Positions 7,819 to 16,099 of a DNA stretch of 64,000 nucleotides are shown piece by piece. The translations under genes and the position numbers were made by a program. Below the pieces are notes generated by a model. It did no database searches. It saw only the letters and a list, made by a program, of their open reading frames with translations, and was not told the origin of the DNA. Every line of letters begins with the position of its first letter. The first letter of the stretch is position 1. The stretch spans positions 124,001 through 188,000 of the forward strand of contig NZ_VDMA02000015.1 in the NCBI RefSeq assembly GCF_006334915.2. Direction: 5' to 3'. The DNA is from Microbispora catharanthi (GTDB taxonomy: Bacteria; Actinomycetota; Actinomycetes; Streptosporangiales; Streptosporangiaceae).

Positions 7819-8954
7819 CCACGCGCGGCCGCCGCCCGCCCGGGTCAGGCCCTGTCACAGAATGGGGCCCTGTCCCAGAGTCGGGCCCTGTCACAGCGGA
7901 GATCGACTACGTGCTGCCGCTGCGCTGGCACGACGACGCCGGGCTCGCGGAGCTGACCGGCTACCTGCGCGGCCTGTCCCGGCACGTCCGGATCGTGGTG
8001 GTCGACGGCTCGCCACCCCCGCTGTTCGAAGGGCACGCGCGCCTGTGGCGCGGCATCGCCGAGCACGTGCGGCCCGACGACGACCTGACCGTCGCGAACG
8101 GCAAGGTGGCGGGCGTGCTCACCGGCATGCGCCGCGCCCGGGGCGAGCACGTCGTCATCGCCGACGACGACGTGCGTTACGACCCGGGCGCGCTCGCCCG
8201 GGTCCACGCGCTGCTCGACCACGCCGACCTCGTCCGCCCGCAAAATCACTTCCACCCGCTCCCCTGGCACGCCCGCTGGGACAGCGCCCGCACCCTGCTC
8301 AACCGCGGCCTCGGGGCGGACTATCCGGGGACCTTCGGCGTACGTCGCTCGACGTTCGAGAAGATGGGCGGCTACGACGGCGACGTGCTGTTCGAGAACC
8401 TGGAACTCATCCGCACGGTCCGTGCCCACGGCGGCCGGGAGGTCCGCCCGCTCGACCTGTACGTGCGGCGCCTGCCGCCCGGCACCCGCCGGTTCTGGTC
8501 CCAGCGGGTCCGGCAGGCGTACGACGACCTGGCGCAACCCGCGCGGATGGCGGTCTTCCTCGCCGTCCTCCCCTGCGTGGGCGCGGCTTTGTGGCGACGC
8601 CGGCCGGAGTTGATCGCGGCAGGCGCGGTGGCGGCGGTCGGCCTGGCGGAGATCGGACGCCGCCGCGCCGGAGGCCGCCGGATCTTCCCCGCCGCGGCCA
8701 GCCTGTTCGCGCCGATCTGGGTGCTCGAACGGGCCACCTGCAGCTGGGCGGCCCTGGCCGCCAGGTTCGCGCTCGGCGGCGTGCCGTACGCGGGGCGCCG
8801 CCTGCGGGTCGCCGCGCACTCGACGCGCCGGCTCCGCCGCCGGGCACTTCAGACGCCCGTCCCTTCCGGATCGGGCGTCGCCGGGCGGTGGTCGGGGCTT
8901 CGTCAGCCCGGCGGATCGGGCTCGCTCGTCGCGCGGAAGCCGGCCGCCTTGTGA
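7815..8954 (+). CDS. family 2 glycosyltransferase with C-terminal membrane segments
   Basis: A 379-residue GT-A glycosyltransferase. The N-terminal domain has a VVVDGS strand, a nucleotide-sugar DxD-like motif (VIADDDVRYDPG, about residues 112-123) and an acceptor-side ENLELIRT segment. The C-terminal third holds hydrophobic helices (MAVFLAVLPCVGAAL, LIAAGAVAAVGLAEI), so it is probably membrane-associated. It is coupled to the diiron enzyme gene by an ATGA overlap. The 3' end overlaps the convergent CDGSH gene by 52 bp. Confidence 0.8.
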   Translation: MTTRGRRPPGSGPVTEWGPVPESGPVTAEIDYVLPLRWHDDAGLAELTGYLRGLSRHVRIVVVDGSPPPLFEGHARLWRGIAEHVRPDDDLTVANGKVAGVLTGMRRARGEHVVIADDDVRYDPGALARVHALLDHADLVRPQNHFHPLPWHARWDSARTLLNRGLGADYPGTFGVRRSTFEKMGGYDGDVLFENLELIRTVRAHGGREVRPLDLYVRRLPPGTRRFWSQRVRQAYDDLAQPARMAVFLAVLPCVGAALWRRRPELIAAGAVAAVGLAEIGRRRAGGRRIFPAAASLFAPIWVLERATCSWAALAARFALGGVPYAGRRLRVAAHSTRRLRRRALQTPVPSGSGVAGRWSGLRQPGGSGSLVARKPAAL

Positions 8955-9145
8955 GAGCCGTCGCAGAACGGCTTGGTCGAGGACCGGCCGCAGCGGCACA
9001 GCGCCACCGTGGCCCTGCCCGGATCGATGCGCCGCCCGTCCTGCGTCATGAGCGCGAACGGCCCGCGCACCAGCAGCGGGCCGTCCTCGCAGGGCGTCAC
9101 CGTGACCGCCGTCACCGTGGCCGGGTCCTCCGCCATGTGCTCCAT
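8903..9145 (-). CDS. CDGSH iron-sulfur domain protein
   Basis: About 80 residues with one CDGSH [2Fe-2S] motif: CRC, then CDGSHKAAGF, giving three Cys and one His ligand. Such proteins (mitoNEET-like) transfer electrons or clusters. In actinobacteria they often accompany iron-containing redox enzymes of the neighbouring type, so it may be a redox partner. The ATG at 9145 is chosen; 9136 and a TTG at 9154 are alternatives. The gene converges on the glycosyltransferase and overlaps it by 52 bp. Confidence 0.8.
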   Translation of the reverse strand: MEHMAEDPATVTAVTVTPCEDGPLLVRGPFALMTQDGRRIDPGRATVALCRCGRSSTKPFCDGSHKAAGFRATSEPDPPG

Positions 9146-9200
9146 GCGGTGCAACCTGCCCGGGACGGTGACGGCATAACAGGTGGTCAGCGGCGCACGG

Positions 9201-11399
9201 TCAGTCCCATCTCGCGCAGTGGGCGGAGGGGCTGAAGGCCCAGCATCCGGCCCGGCCCGCGTCCGGTTCCTCCGCCGCGAGTGCGAACCCGGCGAACGGC
9301 GCGCTGAACGCGCCGGGGACGCCCGACGGGCTGGGCACGCCCGACTTCACGCTCGGCGGGGCGAAGGCCCACCGCGGCGTCGCCGTGCCGCCCGTCCGCC
9401 CGCCGCCCGAGAACTCGTGGGAGTGCCCGGCCGTACGGCTCCGCCAGGGCGCCAGGCTCCAGCAGCCGGCCGTGCCGTCGTCCCCGCATCGATCATGCGC
9501 CTGGGCGACCAGTGGCGGCAGCGGCAGATATCCCGGGATCGCGATCGGCGCGGTCGGCGGCTGTCCGACCGCGGGAGGCGGCGCCGCCGCGGACCGGCCG
9601 GTGAGCGACGGCGCGGGAATCTCCCACACCGCGCTGCCCGGGGATGTCGGGAGGGCCGTGGGAACCCTGGGAACTGTGGGAACCGTGGGAGACGTGGGCG
9701 TCACGGGCGGAAGGGCCGTCCGCGTCGGCGTCGCCGTACCGCCCGCCTGCGGGACGGCGGGCGGAGTGGCGGCGGGAAGCGCGGTCGAGGTGGCGGTCGC
9801 GCTCGGCTTGGGCTCCTGAGGCTGCTGCTGCGTCGGCTTGTGCGTCGGTCTGTCGCTCGCCGTCGGCTTGGCGGTGGGTTTGTCTGTGGGCTTGCCCGTC
9901 GGCTTGGCGGTGGGTTTGTCTGTCGGCTTGCCCGTCGGCTTGTCTGTGGGCTTGCCCGTCGGCTTGGCGGTGGGTTTGTCTGTCGGCTTGCCCGTCGGCT
10001 TGTCTGTGGGCTTGCCCGAGGGCTTGTCTGTCGGCTTGCCCGTCGGCTTCCCAGTGGCCGTGGGGCTCGGTTGGGGGTTCGCCGTGGAGCCCGGGCCGGG
10101 CGAGACGCTCACCGAGACGGTCGCGTGCGGGGTGGCCTGCGGCGCCGCCGTCGAGGCGGGCCCGTTGCCTTGTGTGGCCGCGGTCGCGCCGCTCGCGGCC
10201 GGTGCGGGAGTCGCCGTCGAGGCGGGCCCGCTGCTCGCGGTCGGCGCGGGCGCCCCCTTACCGGTCTGGCCGGAGGTGGCGGTGGCAGCGCCGCCGGCCG
10301 TCGGCTTCGGAGCCGACGCGGCGCCCTGCCCGCCGTTCGGCGCCGGCTTCCCCTGCCCGACCGGCGCGGCCAGGGCCTTCGTCATGGGGCCGCTGCTCGC
10401 GGTGGGGACGGGCCCCTGTGGAGCTGATGGCGAGGGGACGGGCGGCGTCGCCGTGCCACCGGGCGTGTCTGGCGACGGAGTTGCCGGTGGCGGCGGAGCG
10501 GAGCCCTCGACGCGCCCGTCGCCGCCCGCGTGGCGCGACGTGCCGATCCGCCGGTCGCCGCTGCTACCGCCGGACCCGTGGCGGACGTAAGCACGAGAGT
10601 CGCGAGCCGTCTGGTCGCCCGTGACGCGGCTCCGAGCATCACGGTCCTGATCACGCGACTCGTCGGCCGTCCGGTCTCCGGTGGGGGTGCCTTTCGATCC
10701 GGCGCCCACGGCGACGCCGGACGACCCGGAAGACGGTCCCGCGGACTCGTGTGACTTCCCTGACGGGCCATCGGGACTGCCGGACGAGCCTCCAGAGGCA
10801 CCGGAACCGGCCTTATCCGCCGCTTGCGGGTCAGGCGCGGCGTCGCCCGCTGCCTTCGCGGTGTCATCGGACTGGTTCGAGGCGCCGGGCGAGGAGTCGT
10901 CGTGCGTAGAAGCGGACGAACCACCCGGGCCGCCCGGCGAGTCCTGCGCCGTATCCGACGCACCGCCGGAACCGCCCGAGGAGTCGTGGGCCGTGCCGGA
11001 CGAGCCTCCAGAGGCACCGGAACCGGCCTTGTCCGCCGCCTGCGGGTCAGGCGCGGCGTCGCCGGCTGCCTTCGCGGGGCCGTCCTGCGGGCTGTTGCCC
11101 GCGTCGGCGCTCGCGCCGTCGGCCTCGCCGGCCGAACCGCCCGAGCCGGCCGAGCCGCCGGAACCGCCCGACGCGGAATCAGACGCCGAATCAGACGAGG
11201 ACGACGAGGCGTTGCCGGGCTCGTCGGAGGTGGGCGCGGCCAGGGGGGCGGCGCCTTCTATCGGTGGGGGGGCGTCCAGGCCGGGCTCGGCCACGGCGGC
11301 CCAGGGCTGCGCGACGACGGCGCCGCCGGTCGCGGATACCGCGGCCAGGAGCAGGCCGGAGACCAGGGTGGCGCGCCGGGAGGACATTCGGGGGGTCAT
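9201..11399 (-). CDS. low-complexity secreted Ser/Thr/Pro/Gly-rich protein
   Basis: A 732-residue protein with an N-terminal signal peptide (basic start, [18 protein letters not shown], cleavage near residue 37). The body is low complexity: a Ser/Gly/Asp/Ala-rich third, an Ala/Thr/Pro-rich third, and a Lys-Pro-Thr region of [11 protein letters not shown] repeats. The last 130 residues look more folded and contain four Cys ([21 protein letters not shown]). No LPxTG sorting signal is seen. It is the last gene of a four-gene minus-strand operon. Possible role: cell-surface or spore-sheath component. Confidence 0.7.
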   Translation of the reverse strand: MTPRMSSRRATLVSGLLLAAVSATGGAVVAQPWAAVAEPGLDAPPPIEGAAPLAAPTSDEPGNASSSSSDSASDSASGGSGGSAGSGGSAGEADGASADAGNSPQDGPAKAAGDAAPDPQAADKAGSGASGGSSGTAHDSSGGSGGASDTAQDSPGGPGGSSASTHDDSSPGASNQSDDTAKAAGDAAPDPQAADKAGSGASGGSSGSPDGPSGKSHESAGPSSGSSGVAVGAGSKGTPTGDRTADESRDQDRDARSRVTGDQTARDSRAYVRHGSGGSSGDRRIGTSRHAGGDGRVEGSAPPPPATPSPDTPGGTATPPVPSPSAPQGPVPTASSGPMTKALAAPVGQGKPAPNGGQGAASAPKPTAGGAATATSGQTGKGAPAPTASSGPASTATPAPAASGATAATQGNGPASTAAPQATPHATVSVSVSPGPGSTANPQPSPTATGKPTGKPTDKPSGKPTDKPTGKPTDKPTAKPTGKPTDKPTGKPTDKPTAKPTGKPTDKPTAKPTASDRPTHKPTQQQPQEPKPSATATSTALPAATPPAVPQAGGTATPTRTALPPVTPTSPTVPTVPRVPTALPTSPGSAVWEIPAPSLTGRSAAAPPPAVGQPPTAPIAIPGYLPLPPLVAQAHDRCGDDGTAGCWSLAPWRSRTAGHSHEFSGGGRTGGTATPRWAFAPPSVKSGVPSPSGVPGAFSAPFAGFALAAEEPDAGRAGCWAFSPSAHCARWD
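9862..10055. repeat. tandem repeats encoding KPT(G/D/A) units
   Basis: Direct 12-bp and 36-bp repeats of the type GGCTTGCCCGTC, GGCTTGTCTGTG and GGCTTGGCGGTG. On the minus strand they encode Lys-Pro-Thr-Gly/Asp/Ala quartets of the secreted protein. Copy number is likely to vary between strains. Confidence 0.8.
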
Positions 11400-11418
11400 T
11401 GAGGGGCTCTTCCTCGAT

Positions 11419-12171
11419 CTAGGGAGTGGGCCGGGGACCGATGAGGGACTTCCAGCCCGCCGCGGCGAACTCGGGCGTCCCTGGGAGAGCGGCTGCGGGC
11501 ACGGACGGGGGCGTCGGGTCGGGGATGTTCACCCAGTCGCCCTTGTTCGCACCGCGCATATCGGGTTTCCACGCCATCAGCAGGCTCATGGCGTAGGGGC
11601 TGGAGTAGACGGGGCCGGTGGCACCGGCGCCCGTGGTCGCCGTCACCTGCACCAGGACGGAGACCTGCACCTGGTCCTCGGAGCGGACCTTCCACTGGAC
11701 GCCGATCGTCTGCGTCCGCAGGGCCGCCCCGGCGGGGAGTTCGCCTTCGGAGGGAAGGCCGAGGGTCTCCCGCCAGCCGCGTACGGCGTCGCGAGCACCC
11801 TGGCGTGCCGCCTCACGCTGGTCCGGCGGGGCGTACAGCGCGGCCGCCTGTTCCGCCTGGCCGACGTCGAGCGTCCAGGCGGCCTCCAGGGCGGCGGCCG
11901 CGGCGGACGCCGCCCCGATCTCGCTGTGGGGGAAGCCGACGGGATAGCCTCCGTCGCCCTCGTGACCGGTCGGCGCCGCCAGCCCGACGGACGGCGCGAC
12001 GACGCGCGCCGGCGTGGACGGCGCCTCGGCGTGCCGGGTCTGCAGCACGATCACCGCGACGGCGACGACGGTGACGACCCCCGCGATGGCGACGATCAGG
12101 TGCCGGGGATCCCACCGTCGCGGCGGTCCCAGGTCCCAGTCGAGCGCCGGATCGGGGATGACCGGTCCCAC
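11419..12171 (-). CDS. single-pass membrane protein, possible secretion/conjugation component
   Basis: A 250-residue protein: a short cytoplasmic start with [15 protein letters not shown], one transmembrane helix ([20 protein letters not shown], residues 25-44) and an extracytoplasmic domain. The [22 protein letters not shown] segment resembles exported proteins near actinobacterial conjugation/T4SS-like loci (from memory, not searched). GTG 12171 overlaps the ParA gene's TAG (TAGTG), so translation is coupled. The gap to the secreted-protein gene is only 19 bp. Confidence 0.65.
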   Translation of the reverse strand: MGPVIPDPALDWDLGPPRRWDPRHLIVAIAGVVTVVAVAVIVLQTRHAEAPSTPARVVAPSVGLAAPTGHEGDGGYPVGFPHSEIGAASAAAAALEAAWTLDVGQAEQAAALYAPPDQREAARQGARDAVRGWRETLGLPSEGELPAGAALRTQTIGVQWKVRSEDQVQVSVLVQVTATTGAGATGPVYSSPYAMSLLMAWKPDMRGANKGDWVNIPDPTPPSVPAAALPGTPEFAAAGWKSLIGPRPTP

Positions 12172-13151
12172 TACTTGCTCCGGTCCGGCCGCTGTGAGAA
12201 CGCCTGCCCGGCAGCCGCGGCGAGGCGCAGGTACGCGCCGCGGGTGGTGGGCCGCAGCCGGGACAGGTCGACCTCGGCGCCCTCCTTGAGATGCGGGTCG
12301 AACGGCACCCGCACCACCGCGCGGCAGCGTCCGGCGAAGTGGCGTTCGAGCAGGTCGACGTCCACGTGCGACTTCGGCTCGACCGCGTTCAGCACGACGA
12401 TGGCGTTCTTGACGAGGTGGCCGTGGCCGTGGGCGGTGAGCCAGTCGAGGGTCGCGGCGGCCGAGCTCGCGCCGTCCACGGCGACCATGGTGACCAGCAC
12501 GATCTGGTCGGCGAGCTCCAGCGTGGCGCCCATGGCGCCGTGCAGGAGCCCGGTGCCGCAGTCGGTGATGCAGATCGAGTAGTAGCGCTCGATCAGATTG
12601 GCGACCGTACGGTAGTCCTCGGCGTTGAACGCCTCGCTGACGGCCGGGTCGGTGTCGGACGCGAGCACCTCCAGCCGGGCGGACGACTGCGAGGTGAACG
12701 CGCGGGCGTCGGCGTACCGGACGATGTGCGGCGCCTCGGCCAGCAGAGTCCGGATCGTCGCCGCGGTCTCCGACTTGACCTTGATGCCGAGCGTCCCCCT
12801 GTCGGGGTTGGCGTCGATGGCGATCACCCGGTCGCCGCGCAGCGAGGCCAGCGTGTTGCCCAGCGCCGCCGTCGTCGTGGTCTTCCCCACCCCGCCTTTC
12901 AGGCTCATGACCGCGATCCTGTGGTGACCGCTGGCGACGGGCGTCTGGGCCTGGGCGATCAGTGTGCGCCGTTCCAGCTCCGCCGCCGACTCCGAGGGGA
13001 TGATCCGCCCGCCGGAGAGCTGGTAGACGAGCCGCCGCCATCCGCCGGTGGGCTCTATGCGGCGGTTGGTCAACAGGTGTTCTGCCGTGAGAGGCACGCT
13101 CTCCGGGAACTGCTCGGCAGGAGTGGGCACCGAAGTGTGAATCTCGGTCAT
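12171..13151 (-). CDS. ParA/MinD-type ATPase
   Basis: A 326-residue protein with a deviant Walker A motif, KGGVGKTTTT, at residues 85-94. A VIAIDANPDRGTL strand follows near 110, with a switch-like ITDCGTGLLHGAM segment. The 75-residue N-terminal extension and overall layout match MinD/ParA proteins of actinobacterial type VII-secretion or surface-protein loci. It is expected to be a membrane-positioning ATPase for the neighbouring proteins. It lies directly after the large sigma-like fusion gene (39-bp gap) and is coupled to the membrane protein downstream. Confidence 0.85.
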   Translation of the reverse strand: MTEIHTSVPTPAEQFPESVPLTAEHLLTNRRIEPTGGWRRLVYQLSGGRIIPSESAAELERRTLIAQAQTPVASGHHRIAVMSLKGGVGKTTTTAALGNTLASLRGDRVIAIDANPDRGTLGIKVKSETAATIRTLLAEAPHIVRYADARAFTSQSSARLEVLASDTDPAVSEAFNAEDYRTVANLIERYYSICITDCGTGLLHGAMGATLELADQIVLVTMVAVDGASSAAATLDWLTAHGHGHLVKNAIVVLNAVEPKSHVDVDLLERHFAGRCRAVVRVPFDPHLKEGAEVDLSRLRPTTRGAYLRLAAAAGQAFSQRPDRSK

Positions 13152-13190
13152 GGGGGTCCTTTCACCGAGGACGGGAGGAAACGGGGGCGG

Positions 13191-15533
13191 TCAGCAGGTG
13201 CTCCATCGCACGGTGGCGGTGCCTTTGCCCTTCGGGGCGTGCAGTTCGAGCGGTGCCGTCACGGGCGAGGGGACCCCGCACCAGTAGCGGACGCGCATCG
13301 CGCGCACGGTGAGCACGTCGGTGTGCCCGGGCTTGAGCGTTCCACTGGACGGCTCGACCACCAGGCCGGGAGCCGATATCCGCCATTTCACGGGTTTTCC
13401 GGAGGTCGTCGAGAGAGTGAGGGTTCCCCTCCCGAACGCGTCGAGTGTGACGACGGACGGCGCCTGCACACCCCAGGCGCCCATCAGGAAGGCGCCGGGA
13501 GATGCGGGGGCGTCCGGAGCGGTGCCGCGTCCATCAGGCCGCGTGGCACCCCCGCCTGCGGCGCCCCCGGCCGCGGTGCCGTGTTGCCCGCCGGACTGCG
13601 CGGCGCCCCCGGCCGCGGTGCTCTGTCCGCCAGGCTGCGCGGCGCCCCCGGCCCCCGCGGCGGTCGCGGTCACCGTGGCCCGCGGCGTGCCCGAGGCCGT
13701 ACTCGTGGCGCGCTCGCCCACCGCCGCACCACCCGCCGTGGTGCCGCCGGTCGCCGCCCCGTCTGTCGCTGCGCCGTCCGTCTGGCCGGTCGCCAAGGGG
13801 TTCGCGCCCGTTCCCGCCGGATCGGCGGACGCCTGCGCGACGCTCGCCTCCAGCGATCCCTTCTGGGACTGGGGGGCAGGAGCGAAGAGGTTGATTCCCG
13901 TCACGGTCCCCGCCGCACCCGCGATCACGACGATGACGATCCGTAAGGCGGTCGCCCGGAGCAGCGAGCCGACCCGGGCCAGGACCTCGACGATCCTGAT
14001 CTGCGCACCGGCGAGCGGCCTGTGGGTGAGGTCCACCTCCCCCGCCGTGTCGGCGACGTCGGTGACATCGGCGACGTGGGCGGGGGCGGGAACCGCCTCG
14101 GCGGCGTGCGCCAGGGCCTCCCTGGCCCTGATCTGCGAGAGCAGCGCGTTGTAGAGAGGCGTGTCCTGCCCCGGCGGGAGCGCGGCGCCCTCTCCGGAAG
14201 CCGGGTGCGCCCCCCGCGCCGGTCCGACCGGCCCGGCCGGACCGGCCGGACCTGGCGAGCCCGACCCCCGCGACCCGGGTGAGCCGGGTGAGCCGGTCGC
14301 GCCCCGCGACCCGGGTGAGCCGGTCGCGCCCGACGGCCCGGGGAACGGGTTGGGCCGTTGCGCGCCGCGTGACTTCAACGTCCCCGGCGACCACGGCAGG
14401 CTCGGCTGGGTGTCCTCCTGCGAGATGGCCCGCACCGGGCGCTCCGGCAGCTCGGGCCCGGCACCGGCCGCAGTCTCAGCCCCAGTGCCGGCCACCTTGT
14501 TGGCCACAGGGTTCGCCACTGTGTTCGTCACAGGGCCGGCAGGACGCGGCGCCTCCGGCTGCGCGGGCGGGATGAGGCGGCCGGGTCTCGTGTCCTCCCG
14601 GGACGGCGGGCGGAGCTCCTCACTGGACACGGCCGGCGACAGGCCGGAATCGGGCGGCACCGACGGCGGAGCGGCCGGAGACGACACGGGGAACGCCGGT
14701 GCGGGGGCGGCAGGAGCGTGCGGCTTGTGCACGGGAGCGGTGTCCACGGGAGCGGACAGCGGCATGCCGAACGACGAGGGAGGCCGGTGCCCCGTCCGCT
14801 CCGCCGGAGCGGGCCGGTCCCTGTTCAGGGCGTCCAGGAGTCGTTGCCTGGTCTCGGGCGTGAGGTCGGCAACCGGAGGGCGGGAGAGGATCTGCGGAAC
14901 GGTGTATCGGATGTTGATGGGCCGCTTGCACACCACGCACGTCACGATGTGGCGGAGCAGCGCCGTACGGGCGGCGCCGAAGTCGGCCGCCTCGCCGTGC
15001 TCGTCCGGGAAGACGGCGGCGGCCAGCGGCGCGATCTCCGGACAGATCGGCCGGCCCCGGGCGAGGCCGTCCAGTCCGCTCACGAGGATCTCCACCACGT
15101 CCTGGGTACGCGCGATTAGCCTGCCGGCCTCCTTCAGCGGCAGGGCGAGCACGTACACGAGATCCCGAAGCGGGAGTTCGTGACGGTAGAGCAGGAGCAG
15201 CGTCTCCGCGCCCAGGGGGTCCGCCAGGCGCCACGCGCGCCGCACCGCGAGGTGGTCGGGCCCGCCGGGACCGGGCCCGGGCAGGAACCCCCGCCCCGGG
15301 CCGGTGGCGACCTCACGGCGCAGCGCGGACAGCAGCCAGGCCCGGTCTGAAACGTTCCCGGGCCGTTCGCGGGCGGCACACGACTCCAGCGCGGCGATCA
15401 CCGCCGCGAGCATGGGGCCGGACTCGAGATGACCGGAGGCGTAGTCGACGAGGTGGGCGCCGTGCTCGTCCACCCATGCCATCCCCCGGCCGGGGTCGAG
15501 CGTCAGATCCCCGGCGGGCGGGTTCATGCGCAC
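13191..15533 (-). CDS. sigma-like / zinc-finger / collagen-like / membrane / BACON-like fusion protein
   Basis: A 780-residue mosaic. Residues 1-160 look like a degenerate ECF sigma factor (YRHELPLRDLVYVLALPLKEAG resembles region 4). H195, C199 and C202 (HIVTCVVC) recall a zf-HC2 anti-sigma finger. A long Pro/Ala-rich linker with a Gly-X-Y collagen-like run follows (DNA about 14220-14340), then a transmembrane helix (RIVIVVIAGAAGTVTGINLF). The extracytoplasmic C-terminal 100 residues resemble a BACON/Ig-like fold (SKPVKWRI-type strand, SSGTLKPGHTDVLTV). Starts at GTG 15533 or ATG 15527; no strong RBS. It heads the four-gene operon and may be a sensor-regulator. The domain calls are by eye. 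Confidence 0.65.
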   Translation of the reverse strand: MRMNPPAGDLTLDPGRGMAWVDEHGAHLVDYASGHLESGPMLAAVIAALESCAARERPGNVSDRAWLLSALRREVATGPGRGFLPGPGPGGPDHLAVRRAWRLADPLGAETLLLLYRHELPLRDLVYVLALPLKEAGRLIARTQDVVEILVSGLDGLARGRPICPEIAPLAAAVFPDEHGEAADFGAARTALLRHIVTCVVCKRPINIRYTVPQILSRPPVADLTPETRQRLLDALNRDRPAPAERTGHRPPSSFGMPLSAPVDTAPVHKPHAPAAPAPAFPVSSPAAPPSVPPDSGLSPAVSSEELRPPSREDTRPGRLIPPAQPEAPRPAGPVTNTVANPVANKVAGTGAETAAGAGPELPERPVRAISQEDTQPSLPWSPGTLKSRGAQRPNPFPGPSGATGSPGSRGATGSPGSPGSRGSGSPGPAGPAGPVGPARGAHPASGEGAALPPGQDTPLYNALLSQIRAREALAHAAEAVPAPAHVADVTDVADTAGEVDLTHRPLAGAQIRIVEVLARVGSLLRATALRIVIVVIAGAAGTVTGINLFAPAPQSQKGSLEASVAQASADPAGTGANPLATGQTDGAATDGAATGGTTAGGAAVGERATSTASGTPRATVTATAAGAGGAAQPGGQSTAAGGAAQSGGQHGTAAGGAAGGGATRPDGRGTAPDAPASPGAFLMGAWGVQAPSVVTLDAFGRGTLTLSTTSGKPVKWRISAPGLVVEPSSGTLKPGHTDVLTVRAMRVRYWCGVPSPVTAPLELHAPKGKGTATVRWSTC

Positions 15534-15588
15534 CGGATCGGGGTGAGGATGACGACGGCGTCATGTTCGGCCAGAGCATCCCTGCGAC

Positions 15589-15609
15589 TTAGGCATCGCA
15601 CTTGCCTAA
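15589..15609. promoter_or_regulatory. inverted repeat upstream of the sigma-like fusion gene
   Basis: TTAGGC, 9-nt spacer, GCCTAA, about 55 bp upstream of the minus-strand start at 15533. Size and position suit an operator. The regulator is unknown. Confidence 0.35.
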
Positions 15610-16042
15610 CAGGAAATCTTGATGCATACCGATACATAGAACGAGATCTTAGACTGACTGCGATGTGTTGGGAAGGAAAAGAACCAGAGAAATCCTGAGT
15701 TGAGGATAAGCCGCAAATAACACTGATATGGTCATCCGAAAGGGGCCCAGTCGCAGCACCGTTATCATCTCCCGACTTGTCTGGAGAAGTTGCGGATCAT
15801 GCCCGCTCTCGCCGCCCCACAGGCCGGATGACCTGCTCTTTCATTCCGTTTTCACGCACGTGACCCACCCGGAGATGGACAGGTTTCCCTGCCCGCCTTT
15901 CGCCCGTCATCCGTCCGCCACATCCGATGTGAATAGCCTTCATATTTCCGGGGAATAACCAGCATTCCATGCTTTTTCGGCATTACAGCATGCGCACGAC
16001 CGGTCTCGGCGTGAAGCAGCCTCCGCCGTACGACGAAACGAT

Positions 16043-16061
16043 CTCCCGATTTACTCGGGAG
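16043..16061. promoter_or_regulatory. hairpin in photolyase leader
   Basis: CTCCCGA, TTTAC loop, TCGGGAG: 7-bp perfect arms about 40 bp before the likely photolyase GTG. It could be an operator or a leader stem. Confidence 0.35.
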
Positions 16062-16099
16062 CCGCAACCACCGGCGTGATCGACGGCGAAGAGGTACGC

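Larger units (their letters stand above)
15534..16099. other. 566-bp AT-richer divergent intergenic region
   Basis: This gap separates the minus-strand fusion gene from the plus-strand photolyase. Bases 15590-15990 are clearly AT-richer than the surroundings and hold no convincing gene; a 76-codon frame at 15728-15958 has no RBS or recognisable protein. It contains the TTAGGC/GCCTAA repeat (15589-15609) and the 7-bp-stem hairpin (16043-16061). The promoters of both operons probably lie here. Confidence 0.7.

Noticed and set aside
15728-15958. 76-codon frame in the divergent gap
   Set aside because: No RBS, no recognised protein, and codon use unlike neighbouring genes.
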